Assembly: GCA_000761475.1 (NCBI GenBank)
Contig: JQNW01000009.1
Coordinates: 112,218-176,217 of the forward strand
DNA length: 64,000 nucleotides
Origin: Chromohalobacter israelensis
GTDB lineage: Bacteria > Pseudomonadota > Gammaproteobacteria > Pseudomonadales > Halomonadaceae
Direction: 5' to 3'
The position numbers and the translations under genes were made by a program. Of this stretch, positions 48,769-58,564 are shown in pieces. The notes beneath the pieces are model-generated. The model saw only the letters and a list, made by a program, of their open reading frames with translations, did not search any database and had not been told where the DNA came from. Each line of letters begins with the position of its first letter. The stretch's first letter is position 1.

Positions 48769-49380
48769 ATGTGGAGCTCTTGGTTCAATGGCCTGTTTGT
48801 CGGTGCGGGATTGATCATTGCCATCGGGGCGCAGAATGCCTTCGTGCTGCAGCGCGGGCTCAGGAATGAACACCCCTGGTGGGTGGCAACCGTCTGTGCA
48901 CTTTGCGATCTCGGGCTGATCGGACTGGGCGTGCTGGGACTCGGCGCCTTGCTGGCCACGCATGCGGGGCTGATGCAGGTGGCCCGCTGGGCGGGCGTCG
49001 CCTTCTTGTGCTGGCAGGCATGGCAAGCCTGGCAACGCGTGCGTCACCCGGCGGCCTTGCAGGCCGGTGGCGAGGCGTCGCCTCGTCTCTGGCGCGTGTT
49101 GTCGGCCACGCTTGCGGTGACGTTGCTCAACCCGCATGTGTACCTGGACACGGTGATCATGCTCGGCGCCATCGGTGCGCAGCAGACAGCGCCGATGGCG
49201 TTCGTCGTCGGCGCGTCGATGGCCTCGGTGGGGTGGTTCTTCGGCCTCGTGGGTGGCGCCGGCTGGCTGGCGCCTCGCCTGGCCGAGCCGCGTTATTGGC
49301 AGGCCATAGAAGGTGTGATCTGCGGAATCTTGCTGCTGGTGGCGTGGCAACTGGCGACGACGCCCCTGGGGGCGGCATGA
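48769..49380 (+). CDS. argO: LysE/ArgO-family amino acid exporter
   Basis: A 203-residue inner-membrane protein with about six hydrophobic segments. Seen: G-A-Q-N-A-F-V-L-Q-R-G-L near residue 20, the LysE/ArgO signature, and L-N-P-H-V-Y-L-D-T near 121. Family members export arginine and lysine or analogs. AAAGGGAG precedes the ATG. It is divergent from an argP-like gene. Confidence 0.9.
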   Translation: MWSSWFNGLFVGAGLIIAIGAQNAFVLQRGLRNEHPWWVATVCALCDLGLIGLGVLGLGALLATHAGLMQVARWAGVAFLCWQAWQAWQRVRHPAALQAGGEASPRLWRVLSATLAVTLLNPHVYLDTVIMLGAIGAQQTAPMAFVVGASMASVGWFFGLVGGAGWLAPRLAEPRYWQAIEGVICGILLLVAWQLATTPLGAA

Positions 49381-49428
49381 GTGACGCCGTCTTGGTCGGT
49401 GGCGACATTGCCGCGAGGAATTTCGGAA

Positions 49429-49484
49429 TCAAACGAACGCTTGACTTGGTGCCGGCCGAGGCTTAATTTCAAACGCATGTTTGA
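49429..49484 (+). promoter_or_regulatory. Two PsrA-like operator boxes
   Basis: TCAAAC-GAAC-GCTTGA (49429-49444, one mismatch) and TCAAAC-GCAT-GTTTGA (49469-49484, perfect arms) lie 40 bp apart, 43 bp before the acyl-CoA dehydrogenase start. Both fit the PsrA consensus known from Pseudomonas, [G/C]AAAC-N2-4-GTTT[G/C]. PsrA is a TetR-family repressor released by long-chain fatty acids. Confidence 0.65.
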
Positions 49485-49527
49485 TGTCCCGCGGGCCACC
49501 CGCCCGTAATGCTCAGGAGCTTCAGAG

Positions 49528-51339
49528 ATGCCCAGTTATCAGGCGCCGCTACGCGATTTCCGCTTCGCGATGGACGAGGTCCTCGACTATCCCCGGCACT
49601 ATGCGGGGCTTCCCCAGGCCGACGATGTCACGCCGGACGTCGTGAGTGCGATCCTGGAGGAAGGCGCGCGCTTCACGCGTGATGTGCTGCTGCCGCTCAA
49701 CCAGGTGGGCGATACGCATGGCTGTCGCCTCGAAGGTGATCAGGTAGTGACGCCGCCGGGCTTCAAGGAGGCGTATGCCCAGTACGTCGAAGGCGGCTGG
49801 CCGAGCCTGTCGGGGGATCCGGCGCATGAGGGGCAGGGGTTGCCGACATCGCTGGGCATGGTGTTGTCCGAGATGGTGTGCTCCACCAATCTGGCCTGGG
49901 GCATGTATCCGGGGCTTTCCCAGGGGGCAGCGGATGCCTTGCGCCATCATGGCAGCGAAGCCCAGAAGGCGCAGTACCTGGCCAAGCTGAATGCGGGCAC
50001 CTGGACGGGCACCATGTGCCTCACCGAGCCTCAATGCGGGACCGATCTGGGGTTGATCAAGACGCGCGCCCAGCCCGATGGGGAAGAAGGTTATCGGATC
50101 ACCGGCACCAAGATCTTCATCTCCGCGGGCGAGCACGATCTGGCCGAGAACATCGTGCACCTGGTACTGGCGAAATTGCCCGATGCCCCGGAGGGCACCA
50201 AGGGCATCTCTCTCTTCGTGGTGCCCAAGTACCTGCCCGATGCCGAAGGGGGCATCGGCGAGCGCAATGCGGTGAGTTGCGGCTCGCTGGAGCACAAGAT
50301 GGGCATCCATGGCAACGCCACCTGTGTCATGAATTTCGACGGTGCCCGGGGCTTTCTCGTCGGCGAACCTCACAAGGGGTTGGCCTGCATGTTCACGATG
50401 ATGAACGTGGCCCGTATCGGCGTGGGCATCCAGGGGCTGGGGTTGATGGAGATCAGTTTCCAGAATGCCTTGGCCTATGCCCGTGAGCGCCTGCAGATGC
50501 GGGCGCTGTCCGGGGTACAGAATACCGACAAGCCCGCCGATCCGATCATTGCGCATCCCGATGTACGGCGCATGCTGCTGACCCAGAAGGCCCTGGCCGA
50601 AGGGGGACGCATGATGGTGCTGTATGCCGCGCAACTGGCGGATACCGTCGAATGCTCGGCATCCGACAGCGAACGGGAATCGGCGGAAACGCTGCTCGGG
50701 TTGCTGACGCCCATCGTCAAGGCCTTCCTCACGGAGGTGGGCTTCGAGGCCACCAATGAGGGCGTACAGGTCTTCGGGGGGCATGGCTACATTCGTGAAT
50801 GGGGCATGGAGCAGTACGTGCGCGATGCCCGCATCACGCGGCTGTATGAAGGCACCACGGGTATCCAGGCTCTCGACCTGCTCGGTCGCAAGGTGCTGAT
50901 GAGCCAGGGAGAGGCCTTGAAGCCCTTCACCAAGCAGATTCACAAGTTCTGCAAGGCCCATGAAGCGAACGATGCCATGGCGGAGTTCGTCACGCCCCTG
51001 GCAAAGCTCAACGCCGAGTGGGGCGATCTGACCATGGCGGTGGGCATGAAGGCCATGCAGGATCGCGAGGAAGTCGGTGCCGCGAGTGTCGATTACCTGA
51101 TGTACGCGGGATATGTGACCCTGGCATTCTTCTGGGCTCGCGCGGCACAGGCGGCGCATGATGCCTTGGCCGGCAATCCCGATGATGCGGCGTTCTATCG
51201 CGCCAAGCTCGATACCGCGCGTTTCTACTACCAGCGCCTCTTGCCGCGGACCCGTGCGCATGCCGAGATGATCCGTGCCGGTGGCGATACCCTGATGGCG
51301 ATGTCGGCCGAGGATTTCGGGCGCGGCTTCGCCATCTGA
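49528..51339 (+). CDS. Acyl-CoA dehydrogenase with C-terminal extension (DmdC/AcdA-like)
   Basis: A 603-residue FAD-dependent acyl-CoA dehydrogenase. Seen: C-L-T-E-P-Q-C-G-T-D-L-G near residue 170 (FAD/acyl site), the catalytic region Y-E-G-T-T-G-I-Q near 440 with the Glu, and a C-terminal domain (about 480-600) found in the long subgroup that includes 3-methylmercaptopropionyl-CoA dehydrogenase DmdC. The exact acyl substrate cannot be read from sequence. The gene stands alone behind two PsrA-like boxes, so fatty-acid induction is likely. Confidence 0.87.
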   Translation: MPSYQAPLRDFRFAMDEVLDYPRHYAGLPQADDVTPDVVSAILEEGARFTRDVLLPLNQVGDTHGCRLEGDQVVTPPGFKEAYAQYVEGGWPSLSGDPAHEGQGLPTSLGMVLSEMVCSTNLAWGMYPGLSQGAADALRHHGSEAQKAQYLAKLNAGTWTGTMCLTEPQCGTDLGLIKTRAQPDGEEGYRITGTKIFISAGEHDLAENIVHLVLAKLPDAPEGTKGISLFVVPKYLPDAEGGIGERNAVSCGSLEHKMGIHGNATCVMNFDGARGFLVGEPHKGLACMFTMMNVARIGVGIQGLGLMEISFQNALAYARERLQMRALSGVQNTDKPADPIIAHPDVRRMLLTQKALAEGGRMMVLYAAQLADTVECSASDSERESAETLLGLLTPIVKAFLTEVGFEATNEGVQVFGGHGYIREWGMEQYVRDARITRLYEGTTGIQALDLLGRKVLMSQGEALKPFTKQIHKFCKAHEANDAMAEFVTPLAKLNAEWGDLTMAVGMKAMQDREEVGAASVDYLMYAGYVTLAFFWARAAQAAHDALAGNPDDAAFYRAKLDTARFYYQRLLPRTRAHAEMIRAGGDTLMAMSAEDFGRGFAI

Positions 51340-51486
51340 CCGTCTAACCGGGCGCGCAACACCTTGCATGAATGGGCGATTCGTTCCGAGCCGCCCATTC
51401 GCTGATGCCGCACCACAGGGCGTTTGTGCAAGTCACCCCCGACAGGCAGAATGGGAGACTGGTTTCGTCAAGGATGCGAACGCCCC

Positions 51487-52569
51487 ATGTCCCCCGGATA
51501 CGACCCCGGTTCCCAGAACCTCCCCCTCAACTTGATGCTGACCCTGGCATCCCTGGTGATCATCGTGGGAGGCATGCGCGCTGGTGCCGATCTGCTGATT
51601 CCCATTCTGTTGTCGCTCTTCATTGCCGTCATCTGCACATCGCCGGTGCACTGGCTGCATGAGCGCGGCCTTGGCATGCGCTTGTCCGTGCTGGTCACGC
51701 TACTGATCCTCGGCGTGCTGGTGACCTTGCTGGGGGCATTGCTCGGCAACAGCTTCGCGACCTTCATGGAAGCCCTTCCGAAGCTGCAGGAGCAACTGCA
51801 GGAACACTATCTGGCGGTGCTGCGCTGGCTGGCGGGGCAGGGCATTTCCATCGACCCGCAGGGCATCTCGCGCCTGCTCGATACGTCCAGTGCGACCGAC
51901 TGGGTGCCTGTCTTCCTGGGCAGCGTGGGCAACCTGCTGTCGCAAAGCGTGGTCATCATGCTGCTGGTGATCTTCATGCTGTTCGAGACGCTGGACTTCC
52001 GCAACAAGGTGTCGCGCGCCCTGCTCAACCCGGCGCCGAGTCTCAAGCGTTTCACCGAGTTCAGTCGCAACCTGAAACGCTACCTGGCCATCAAGACGGT
52101 GATCAGTCTGGTGACCGGGGTGCTGGTGTGGGGCTCGTGCCTGTTGATCGGCGTCGATTTCGCATTGCTGTGGGGCACCCTGGCATTCTGCCTCAACTAC
52201 ATTCCCAACATCGGCTCGGCCCTGGCGGCCGTTCCCGCCGTGCTGTTGACCCTGGCGATGCCCGAAGGGGGCCTGTTCAAGGCAATGGTGCTGGCGGGGG
52301 CTTACCTTGCCATCAACTTCTTCATGGGCAATATCATCGAGCCGCGCGTCATGGGACGCACGATGGGGCTTTCCACATTGGTGGCGTTTCTGTCGCTGGT
52401 GGTCTGGGGATGGATCTTCGGGCCGGTGGGAATGTTGCTGTCGGTGCCGCTGACCATGACGCTCAAGATCGCGCTGGACAGCCACCCGGAGACACGCTGG
52501 CTGGCGAGGCTACTGAGTCCCTCCGAGCGTGCGCGTCGCAAGCGTGGATTGATGACACCGGAGCGCTGA
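51487..52569 (+). CDS. AI-2E family transporter (PerM/YdiK-like)
   Basis: A 360-residue membrane protein with about seven to eight hydrophobic segments. Seen: C-L-N-Y-I-P-N-I-G-S near residue 236 and the conserved N-I-I-E-P-R-V-M-G near 280, the AI-2E family signature. Members move varied solutes, some sodium-coupled; the substrate is unknown. ATG at 51487 is chosen as family-like; an earlier in-frame start at 51424 adds 21 residues. It converges with trxA. Confidence 0.85.
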   Translation: MSPGYDPGSQNLPLNLMLTLASLVIIVGGMRAGADLLIPILLSLFIAVICTSPVHWLHERGLGMRLSVLVTLLILGVLVTLLGALLGNSFATFMEALPKLQEQLQEHYLAVLRWLAGQGISIDPQGISRLLDTSSATDWVPVFLGSVGNLLSQSVVIMLLVIFMLFETLDFRNKVSRALLNPAPSLKRFTEFSRNLKRYLAIKTVISLVTGVLVWGSCLLIGVDFALLWGTLAFCLNYIPNIGSALAAVPAVLLTLAMPEGGLFKAMVLAGAYLAINFFMGNIIEPRVMGRTMGLSTLVAFLSLVVWGWIFGPVGMLLSVPLTMTLKIALDSHPETRWLARLLSPSERARRKRGLMTPER

Positions 52570-52574
52570 AACGA

Positions 52575-52602
52575 CATCGCCCCGCATGGGAGCGGGGCGA
52601 TG
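52575..52602. terminator. Hairpin between the AI-2E gene and trxA
   Basis: A perfect 11-bp stem CATCGCCCCGC (52575-52585) and GCGGGGCGATG (52592-52602) with a 6-base loop. On the minus strand it is followed by TCGTTTC, so it may end trxA; no U-run follows on the plus strand. Confidence 0.65.
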
Positions 52603-52640
52603 AAGGTTCTGCGCAGCCTGTCGTTCAGGGGGCTGCTCGA

Positions 52641-52964
52641 TCAGGTGTTCTGGTCGATGAACTGCGTCAGTTGGGACTTCGACTGAGCGCCGACCAGCGA
52701 GGCGACCTTGGCACCGGACTTGAACAGCATCACGGTGGGGACACCGCGCACACCTTGTTCGGCGGCGATTTCGGGAGCATCGTCGACGTTGACGCTGACG
52801 ACCTTGAGGCCACCGGCTTTCTCGTCGGCGACTTCATCGACCACCGGAGCCATCATCTTGCAGGGGCCGCACCACGGTGCCCAGAACTTGAGCAGCACCG
52901 GCTGTTCCGCGTTGATGACTTCCTGCTCGAAGTTGGCGGAGGTGACATCGACATTGTTAGCCAT
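52641..52964 (-). CDS. trxA: Thioredoxin 1
   Basis: A 107-residue cytoplasmic redox protein. Seen: active site W-C-G-P-C near residues 30-34, cis-Pro in G-V-P-T near 73, Asp in V-N-V-D-D. ATG at 52964 has GGAGAG upstream. Thioredoxin is the usual electron donor for PAPS reductase (cysH), encoded 1.3 kb away. Confidence 0.97.
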   Translation of the reverse strand: MANNVDVTSANFEQEVINAEQPVLLKFWAPWCGPCKMMAPVVDEVADEKAGGLKVVSVNVDDAPEIAAEQGVRGVPTVMLFKSGAKVASLVGAQSKSQLTQFIDQNT

Positions 52965-53195
52965 TACGAATCTCTCCAGTATTCCGTTGCGCTTTTGCGA
53001 GCGTAGATGAGGCGATGGTAGCCGTTGACCATGGCCCTGGCAAATGCCCCATCGGTATGGCGACAATAGGTCGAGCCTATCATGTGAGGGCCTTTCCGCG
53101 CACCACCGAGGGGCGTTCTTGCCAGGCCGTCGTGCCTCTTCTACTCTCGCACCATATGCTTTAAAGTAATCACAAATCTGAATTTTATGCCATAA

Positions 53196-54194
<999 letters not shown>

Positions 54195-54272
54195 CGAGCC
54201 GATACCCCGGCGCGTTGCTCGTGATCGACGCAACGCGCTAGGCGCTTCAAGGCGTGGGATGCCGCAACCTGC

Positions 54273-54893
54273 TCAGTGCTGCAGGTGCAGGCCGCACTCA
54301 CGCTTGTCTTCCACCTTGGTGGGGTCGAAGTAGTCGAAGTTGTTGGGCAGGTCGTGCTTCTGCAGATACTGGTACATGTCCTTGGCAGTCCAGTGCAGTA
54401 CCGGGGCGACCTTGATCAGCCCATCCTGATTGATCGATACCGGCTGCATCTGGGCGCGTTCCGCGGTGTCCTCGGCGCGCAGCGCGGTGAGCCAGACGCG
54501 TGGCGCGGTTTCACGCAGGGCACGCTGGAACGGTTCGAGCTTCACCTCTTCGGTAAAGGCCGCATGACGCGGGTCGTCGATGGCGGGAAATGCCCCCTCG
54601 ACGGCTTCCCGGTGCGCGCGCGAGCGGCGCGGATGATAGATCGTCAAGTTGAGGTTCAGGCGGCGGCTGACCTCGTCAGCGAAGCGGTACGTCGCCTCGG
54701 TATTGTAGCCGGAATCCATCCACACCACGGGGGTGTCGGGATTGACCTGGGTGATCATGTGCAGGATCACCGCTTCGAAGGGGCGGAAGTTGGTCGTGCA
54801 GATGACCTTGCCCTCGAGGGAGAGCGCCCAGCGCACCAGCGCCTCCGGGTCGTGACCGAGGTCGCGGTTGATGGCATCGATATCGAGCGACAT
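54273..54893 (-). CDS. cysH: Phosphoadenosine phosphosulfate reductase
   Basis: A 206-residue PAPS reductase that reduces PAPS to sulfite with thioredoxin. Seen: P-loop-like S-L-E-G-K-V near residue 26, W-M-D-S-G-Y-N-T near 60, L-R-A-E-D-T-A near 134 and the catalytic Cys in K-R-E-C-G-L-H near 202. The Cys-Cys pairs that hold [4Fe-4S] in APS reductases are absent, so it should use PAPS. It is shorter than Escherichia coli CysH (244). ATG at 54893 is the family-like start. Confidence 0.93.
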   Translation of the reverse strand: MSLDIDAINRDLGHDPEALVRWALSLEGKVICTTNFRPFEAVILHMITQVNPDTPVVWMDSGYNTEATYRFADEVSRRLNLNLTIYHPRRSRAHREAVEGAFPAIDDPRHAAFTEEVKLEPFQRALRETAPRVWLTALRAEDTAERAQMQPVSINQDGLIKVAPVLHWTAKDMYQYLQKHDLPNNFDYFDPTKVEDKRECGLHLQH

Positions 54894-54982
54894 GATGAAC
54901 TCCTGTGAACGTGGCGCGAAGTCGACCGACTTCGACGAATGGCCATACCCTAGCAAAGCGGCCCGGCGACTCCCCAATATCG

Positions 54983-55007
54983 ATTGGTTCGAAGCTTATA
55001 TACCAAT
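54983..55007 (-). promoter_or_regulatory. Inverted repeat upstream of cysH
   Basis: ATTGGT (54983-54988) and ACCAAT (55002-55007) flank an A/T-rich core with TTATATA, about 90-115 bp before the cysH start. CysB sites are A/T-rich with loose repeats, so this is a candidate. Confidence 0.35.
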
Positions 55008-55054
55008 AACGAAGGCGTCGGGAGGGTGTTTAGAATCTTTCTGCATGAGAAGCG

Positions 55055-55837
55055 CTATCTTCCCAGCGGGCGGATCGCGGTGAGCGGTGTGACGCGCGGC
55101 GGCTCGTCCGCCGGCCATTCGATATGGGCATCGATGGCATAGACCTCGCGCAGGCGAGCATGGGTCAAGACCTCTCCCGGCGTACCGCTGGCGGCGACAC
55201 GGCCGTTGGCCAGCATCCACATGCGTTGAGCGAAGCGCGCCGCCAGGCTGAGGTCATGCAGTGCCACGACGACGATGGCCTGGCGCTCGTGGGCGAAACG
55301 CGCCAGCCAATCGAGCACTTGCAGTTGATGATGCAGGTCCAGGGCACTGGTCGGCTCGTCGAGCATCAACAGCGCGGGTTCGCGGATCGCGGCCTGCGCG
55401 ATGGCGACGCGTTGCCGCTGGCCGCCGGAGAGGCGTCCCAGTTCCCGTTCGGCCAGAGGCTCCAGTTCCAGGGCGACGAGCGTGTCACGGACCTGCTCCA
55501 GGGCCTGTTCCAGCGGCTCGCGGATCCGGGTGCGGCGTGCCAGGAGCACCACGTCGAAGACGCTGAGCACGGCGCGTGAACTCAATTCCTGAGGCATGTA
55601 GTAAAGGTGCTCAGCGCGTTTTTCGAATGGCAGGGCCATCAAGTCGTGGTCATTCAGCCGCAGCGAGCCGGTTGCCCGCTCGATGCCGGCAATGGCCTTG
55701 AGCAGGGTCGATTTTCCCGCCCCGTTGGGGCCGATCAAGGCCGTGATCTCGCCGGCGCGGGCCGTCAAGCCGGCAATGCCCTCGAGGACCGGCGTGCCAC
55801 CCAGGCGACACTCGAGACGTTCGACGTCCAGAGTCAT
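55055..55837 (-). CDS. ABC transporter ATP-binding protein (FepC/BtuD type)
   Basis: A 260-residue ATPase. Seen: Walker A G-P-N-G-A-G-K-S-T near residue 37, signature L-S-G-G-Q-R-Q-R near 140, Walker B A-L-L-M-L-D-E-P-T near 158 and the H-loop His in A-L-H-D. It is the partner of the FecCD permease just upstream (ATGA overlap). The family imports siderophores, heme or cobalamin; substrate unknown. Confidence 0.9.
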   Translation of the reverse strand: MTLDVERLECRLGGTPVLEGIAGLTARAGEITALIGPNGAGKSTLLKAIAGIERATGSLRLNDHDLMALPFEKRAEHLYYMPQELSSRAVLSVFDVVLLARRTRIREPLEQALEQVRDTLVALELEPLAERELGRLSGGQRQRVAIAQAAIREPALLMLDEPTSALDLHHQLQVLDWLARFAHERQAIVVVALHDLSLAARFAQRMWMLANGRVAASGTPGEVLTHARLREVYAIDAHIEWPADEPPRVTPLTAIRPLGR

Positions 55838-56904
55838 CCCCACACCTCCCGTCGGCTGCGCAGGATCAGCGAGACGAAAAACGGCAGGCCGATGAGTGCC
55901 GTCAGGATGCCGATCGGCAGCAGGATGCCGGGGACCAGCGTCTTCGACAAGATCGAGGTCAGCGACATGATCAGCGCGCCGCTCAACGCCGACACGGGCA
56001 GGAAGACACGCTGGTCCTCGCCGACCAGCAGCCGCGCGATGTGCGGCCCCACCAGACCGACGAAGCCGACGGTGCCGACGAAGGCGACGGCCATGGCGGC
56101 CAGCAGCGAGCAGCACAGCAGCATGCGCAGTCGCAAGCGTGCCACATCGATGCCCATGGCCTTGGCATGCATGTCGCCCAGGCGCAGGGCGGTGAGGCGC
56201 CATCCGGCGTGGAGAAAGACCGGCAGGGTCACCAACAGCGCCGCGGCGATCAGGCCGACCTTGTCCCAGCTGGCCTTGCCGAGGCTGCCCAGCGACCAGA
56301 ACACCAGTTGCTGCAGTGCCTCGGCGGAGGCGACGTATTGCATCAGTCCGAGCATGGCATTGAAGAAGAACATGACGGCGATACCCATCAGCACCAGGGT
56401 TTGCACGCTGACGCCGCGCAATCGGCTGATGCCCCAGATGAACAGGGAGGCGCCGAGTGCCATGAGAAAGGCATTGCCGGTGACCCACAAGGGCTGGGCG
56501 AGGGGGATGACGCTCACGCCGAGCGTGATGGCCAGTGCCGCGCCGACGCTGGCCGCCGAAGAAATTCCGAGAGTGAAGGGGTCGGCCAGGGGGTTGTTGA
56601 GGATAGTCTGCATCTCGGCCCCGGCCGATGCCAGGCTCACGCCGACGAGGACGGCCATCAGGGCCACCGGCAGGCGAATTTCCCAGACGATCACGCGCAA
56701 GGTCTGCGACACGTCGCCGGGGGCGACGAGTGCGGCGAGGATGTCTTGAAGCGGGTATTGGCCGGGGCCGGTGGCGATGTCGGCCAGGCACATGCCTAGC
56801 GTCAACACGGCGAGTCCGGCGATGAGACGCCGCTGGTGGCGGCGACGCGCTCGGTAGCGCGTGACGCTGTCGGCACTGGCGGTGGCGGGGGATGCATGTG
56901 TCAT
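55834..56904 (-). CDS. FecCD-family ABC permease
   Basis: A 356-residue permease with about nine hydrophobic segments. Seen: R-L-P-V-A-L-M-A near residue 77, N-N-P-L-A-D-P-F-T-L-G near 103 (FecCD signature) and V-G-L-V-G-P-H-I-A-R near 277. It makes a homodimer with two copies of the ATPase. No binding protein gene is found beside it, so that component lies elsewhere. Confidence 0.9.
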   Translation of the reverse strand: MTHASPATASADSVTRYRARRRHQRRLIAGLAVLTLGMCLADIATGPGQYPLQDILAALVAPGDVSQTLRVIVWEIRLPVALMAVLVGVSLASAGAEMQTILNNPLADPFTLGISSAASVGAALAITLGVSVIPLAQPLWVTGNAFLMALGASLFIWGISRLRGVSVQTLVLMGIAVMFFFNAMLGLMQYVASAEALQQLVFWSLGSLGKASWDKVGLIAAALLVTLPVFLHAGWRLTALRLGDMHAKAMGIDVARLRLRMLLCCSLLAAMAVAFVGTVGFVGLVGPHIARLLVGEDQRVFLPVSALSGALIMSLTSILSKTLVPGILLPIGILTALIGLPFFVSLILRSRREVWG

Positions 56905-56968
56905 GGCGTCGGCGTATGGCGATGTATGGGCGCCCTCAGGATACGCGATTCCCCCGGGGCATGCGGTG

Positions 56969-58315
56969 TCAGTCGCCGGTCAAGGCGTCCATCAGACGCG
57001 TGATCTTGGCCAGGGTCTCCTGATATTCGGCTTCCTCGTCGGAATCCGCGACCAGGCCGCCGCCACCCCAGAGATACAGGTGGCCGGCATCGGCCACGGC
57101 GGTACGGATCGCGATGGAGGTGTCCATGTGGCCCCGTACGTCCACGTAGCCGATGCTGCCGCAGTACACGCTGCGTCGACTGGGCTCGAGCGCGTCGATG
57201 AGCTGCATGGCACGAACCTTGGGCGCACCGGTGATCGACCCGCCCGGAAAGGCCGCGCCCAGCAAGTCCAGGGCGTGCTGATCGGCTGTCAGTTCGCCGG
57301 TGATGACACTGACCAGATGGTGCACGTTGGCGTAGCTTTCGAGACCGCACAGCTGCGGCACACGCACGCTGCCCGGTCGACATACCCGTCCCAGATCGTT
57401 GCGCAACAGGTCGACGATCATGACGTTCTCGGCAGTGTCCTTGAAACTGTGGCGCAGTTCATGCGCGTACTGGCGGTCCTGCCAGGGCGTGTGCCCGCGC
57501 GGGCGCGTGCCCTTGATGGGGCGGGCTTCCACCTGCGTGCCTTCGACCCGCAGAAAGCGCTCCGGCGATAGCGACAGGATGCCCTGATCGCCCCAGGCCA
57601 GGTAGGCGCCGTACGGTGTCGGCGTGGCGGCACGGAGGCGCCGATAGGCTTGCCAGAGATCGCCGCGATAGGCGGCGCTGAAACGCTGGGCAAGATTGAT
57701 CTGGTAGCAGTCGCCGCTGCGAATGTAATGCTGCACGGCGCGGAAGCGCTCGCCGTATGCCTGGCGGTTCCATTCGCTACGGAAGGCCGAGAGCAGCGTG
57801 AATGGCGCCACTGGCGGCGGCGTGTCCTGTAGCCATGCCAGGACCTGCGCGCGCCTTTCCGGCGTGGCCACGAGCCAGGCATGCCGTGCCTGATGGTCGT
57901 GAACGATCGCCCAGTCGTAGAGGCCGACCCGGCTATGAGGGAGCGTCACCGCTTCGCGGGCGGTGTCCGGCAAGGATTCCAGGTGGCGGCCGAAGTCATA
58001 GCTCCAATAACCGATCAGGCCGCCGAGAAACGGCAGCTCGCTTGCCAGGGCGGGCTTGGGCAGTCGTTCCAGCAGGGCGCGCTGAGCATCCAGCGGGGCG
58101 TCGGGCAGGTCCTTGACGTTGCTGATCGCCCGCCCGTGACGGTCGACCTCGAGCCAGGCGACGGGATCGCTGCTGATGATATCGTAACGTCCGCCGGGGG
58201 CCGCCGGAAAACCGCTGTCCAGAAGCACGGCATGGGGGCGCTGGCGCAGTCGCTCGAAGCGTGTCAGCGGATCGGCATGATAGGGCAGAGGAGTCTGTTC
58301 GAGTGTTGGCGTCAT
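56969..58315 (-). CDS. pabB: Aminodeoxychorismate synthase component I
   Basis: A 448-residue chorismate-using enzyme giving 4-amino-4-deoxychorismate for folate. Seen: R-P-I-K-G-T-R-P-R-G near residue 253 (the PIKGT Lys that separates PabB from TrpE), D-L-L-R-N-D-L-G near 288 and G-G-S-I-T-G-A-P-K near 345. pabA is not adjacent. It stands alone between the FecCD permease and a divergent hydrolase. Confidence 0.93.
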   Translation of the reverse strand: MTPTLEQTPLPYHADPLTRFERLRQRPHAVLLDSGFPAAPGGRYDIISSDPVAWLEVDRHGRAISNVKDLPDAPLDAQRALLERLPKPALASELPFLGGLIGYWSYDFGRHLESLPDTAREAVTLPHSRVGLYDWAIVHDHQARHAWLVATPERRAQVLAWLQDTPPPVAPFTLLSAFRSEWNRQAYGERFRAVQHYIRSGDCYQINLAQRFSAAYRGDLWQAYRRLRAATPTPYGAYLAWGDQGILSLSPERFLRVEGTQVEARPIKGTRPRGHTPWQDRQYAHELRHSFKDTAENVMIVDLLRNDLGRVCRPGSVRVPQLCGLESYANVHHLVSVITGELTADQHALDLLGAAFPGGSITGAPKVRAMQLIDALEPSRRSVYCGSIGYVDVRGHMDTSIAIRTAVADAGHLYLWGGGGLVADSDEEAEYQETLAKITRLMDALTGD

Positions 58316-58564
58316 GCACTGGCTTCCTTTCGCGAGCGGCTTATTCTAACAGCCTGTAAGGCGTGATCGGTCGCCGCGAGAGCAACGGATTTCGAGCCGA
58401 GCTCATCGATTTGCCGAGGGGAGGCGTGCCGCGGGCCGAAGCACCGGCTTCGCCGCGGGGTGCCGTCGAGCCCGGCAGGCTGCCAGGCCAGTCGGCGAGG
58501 CGGTAGCATGGCAGCTGTGGCAATGTGCGGGTGGCTGAATCATCAGCAGACAGGGAACGAGGTT

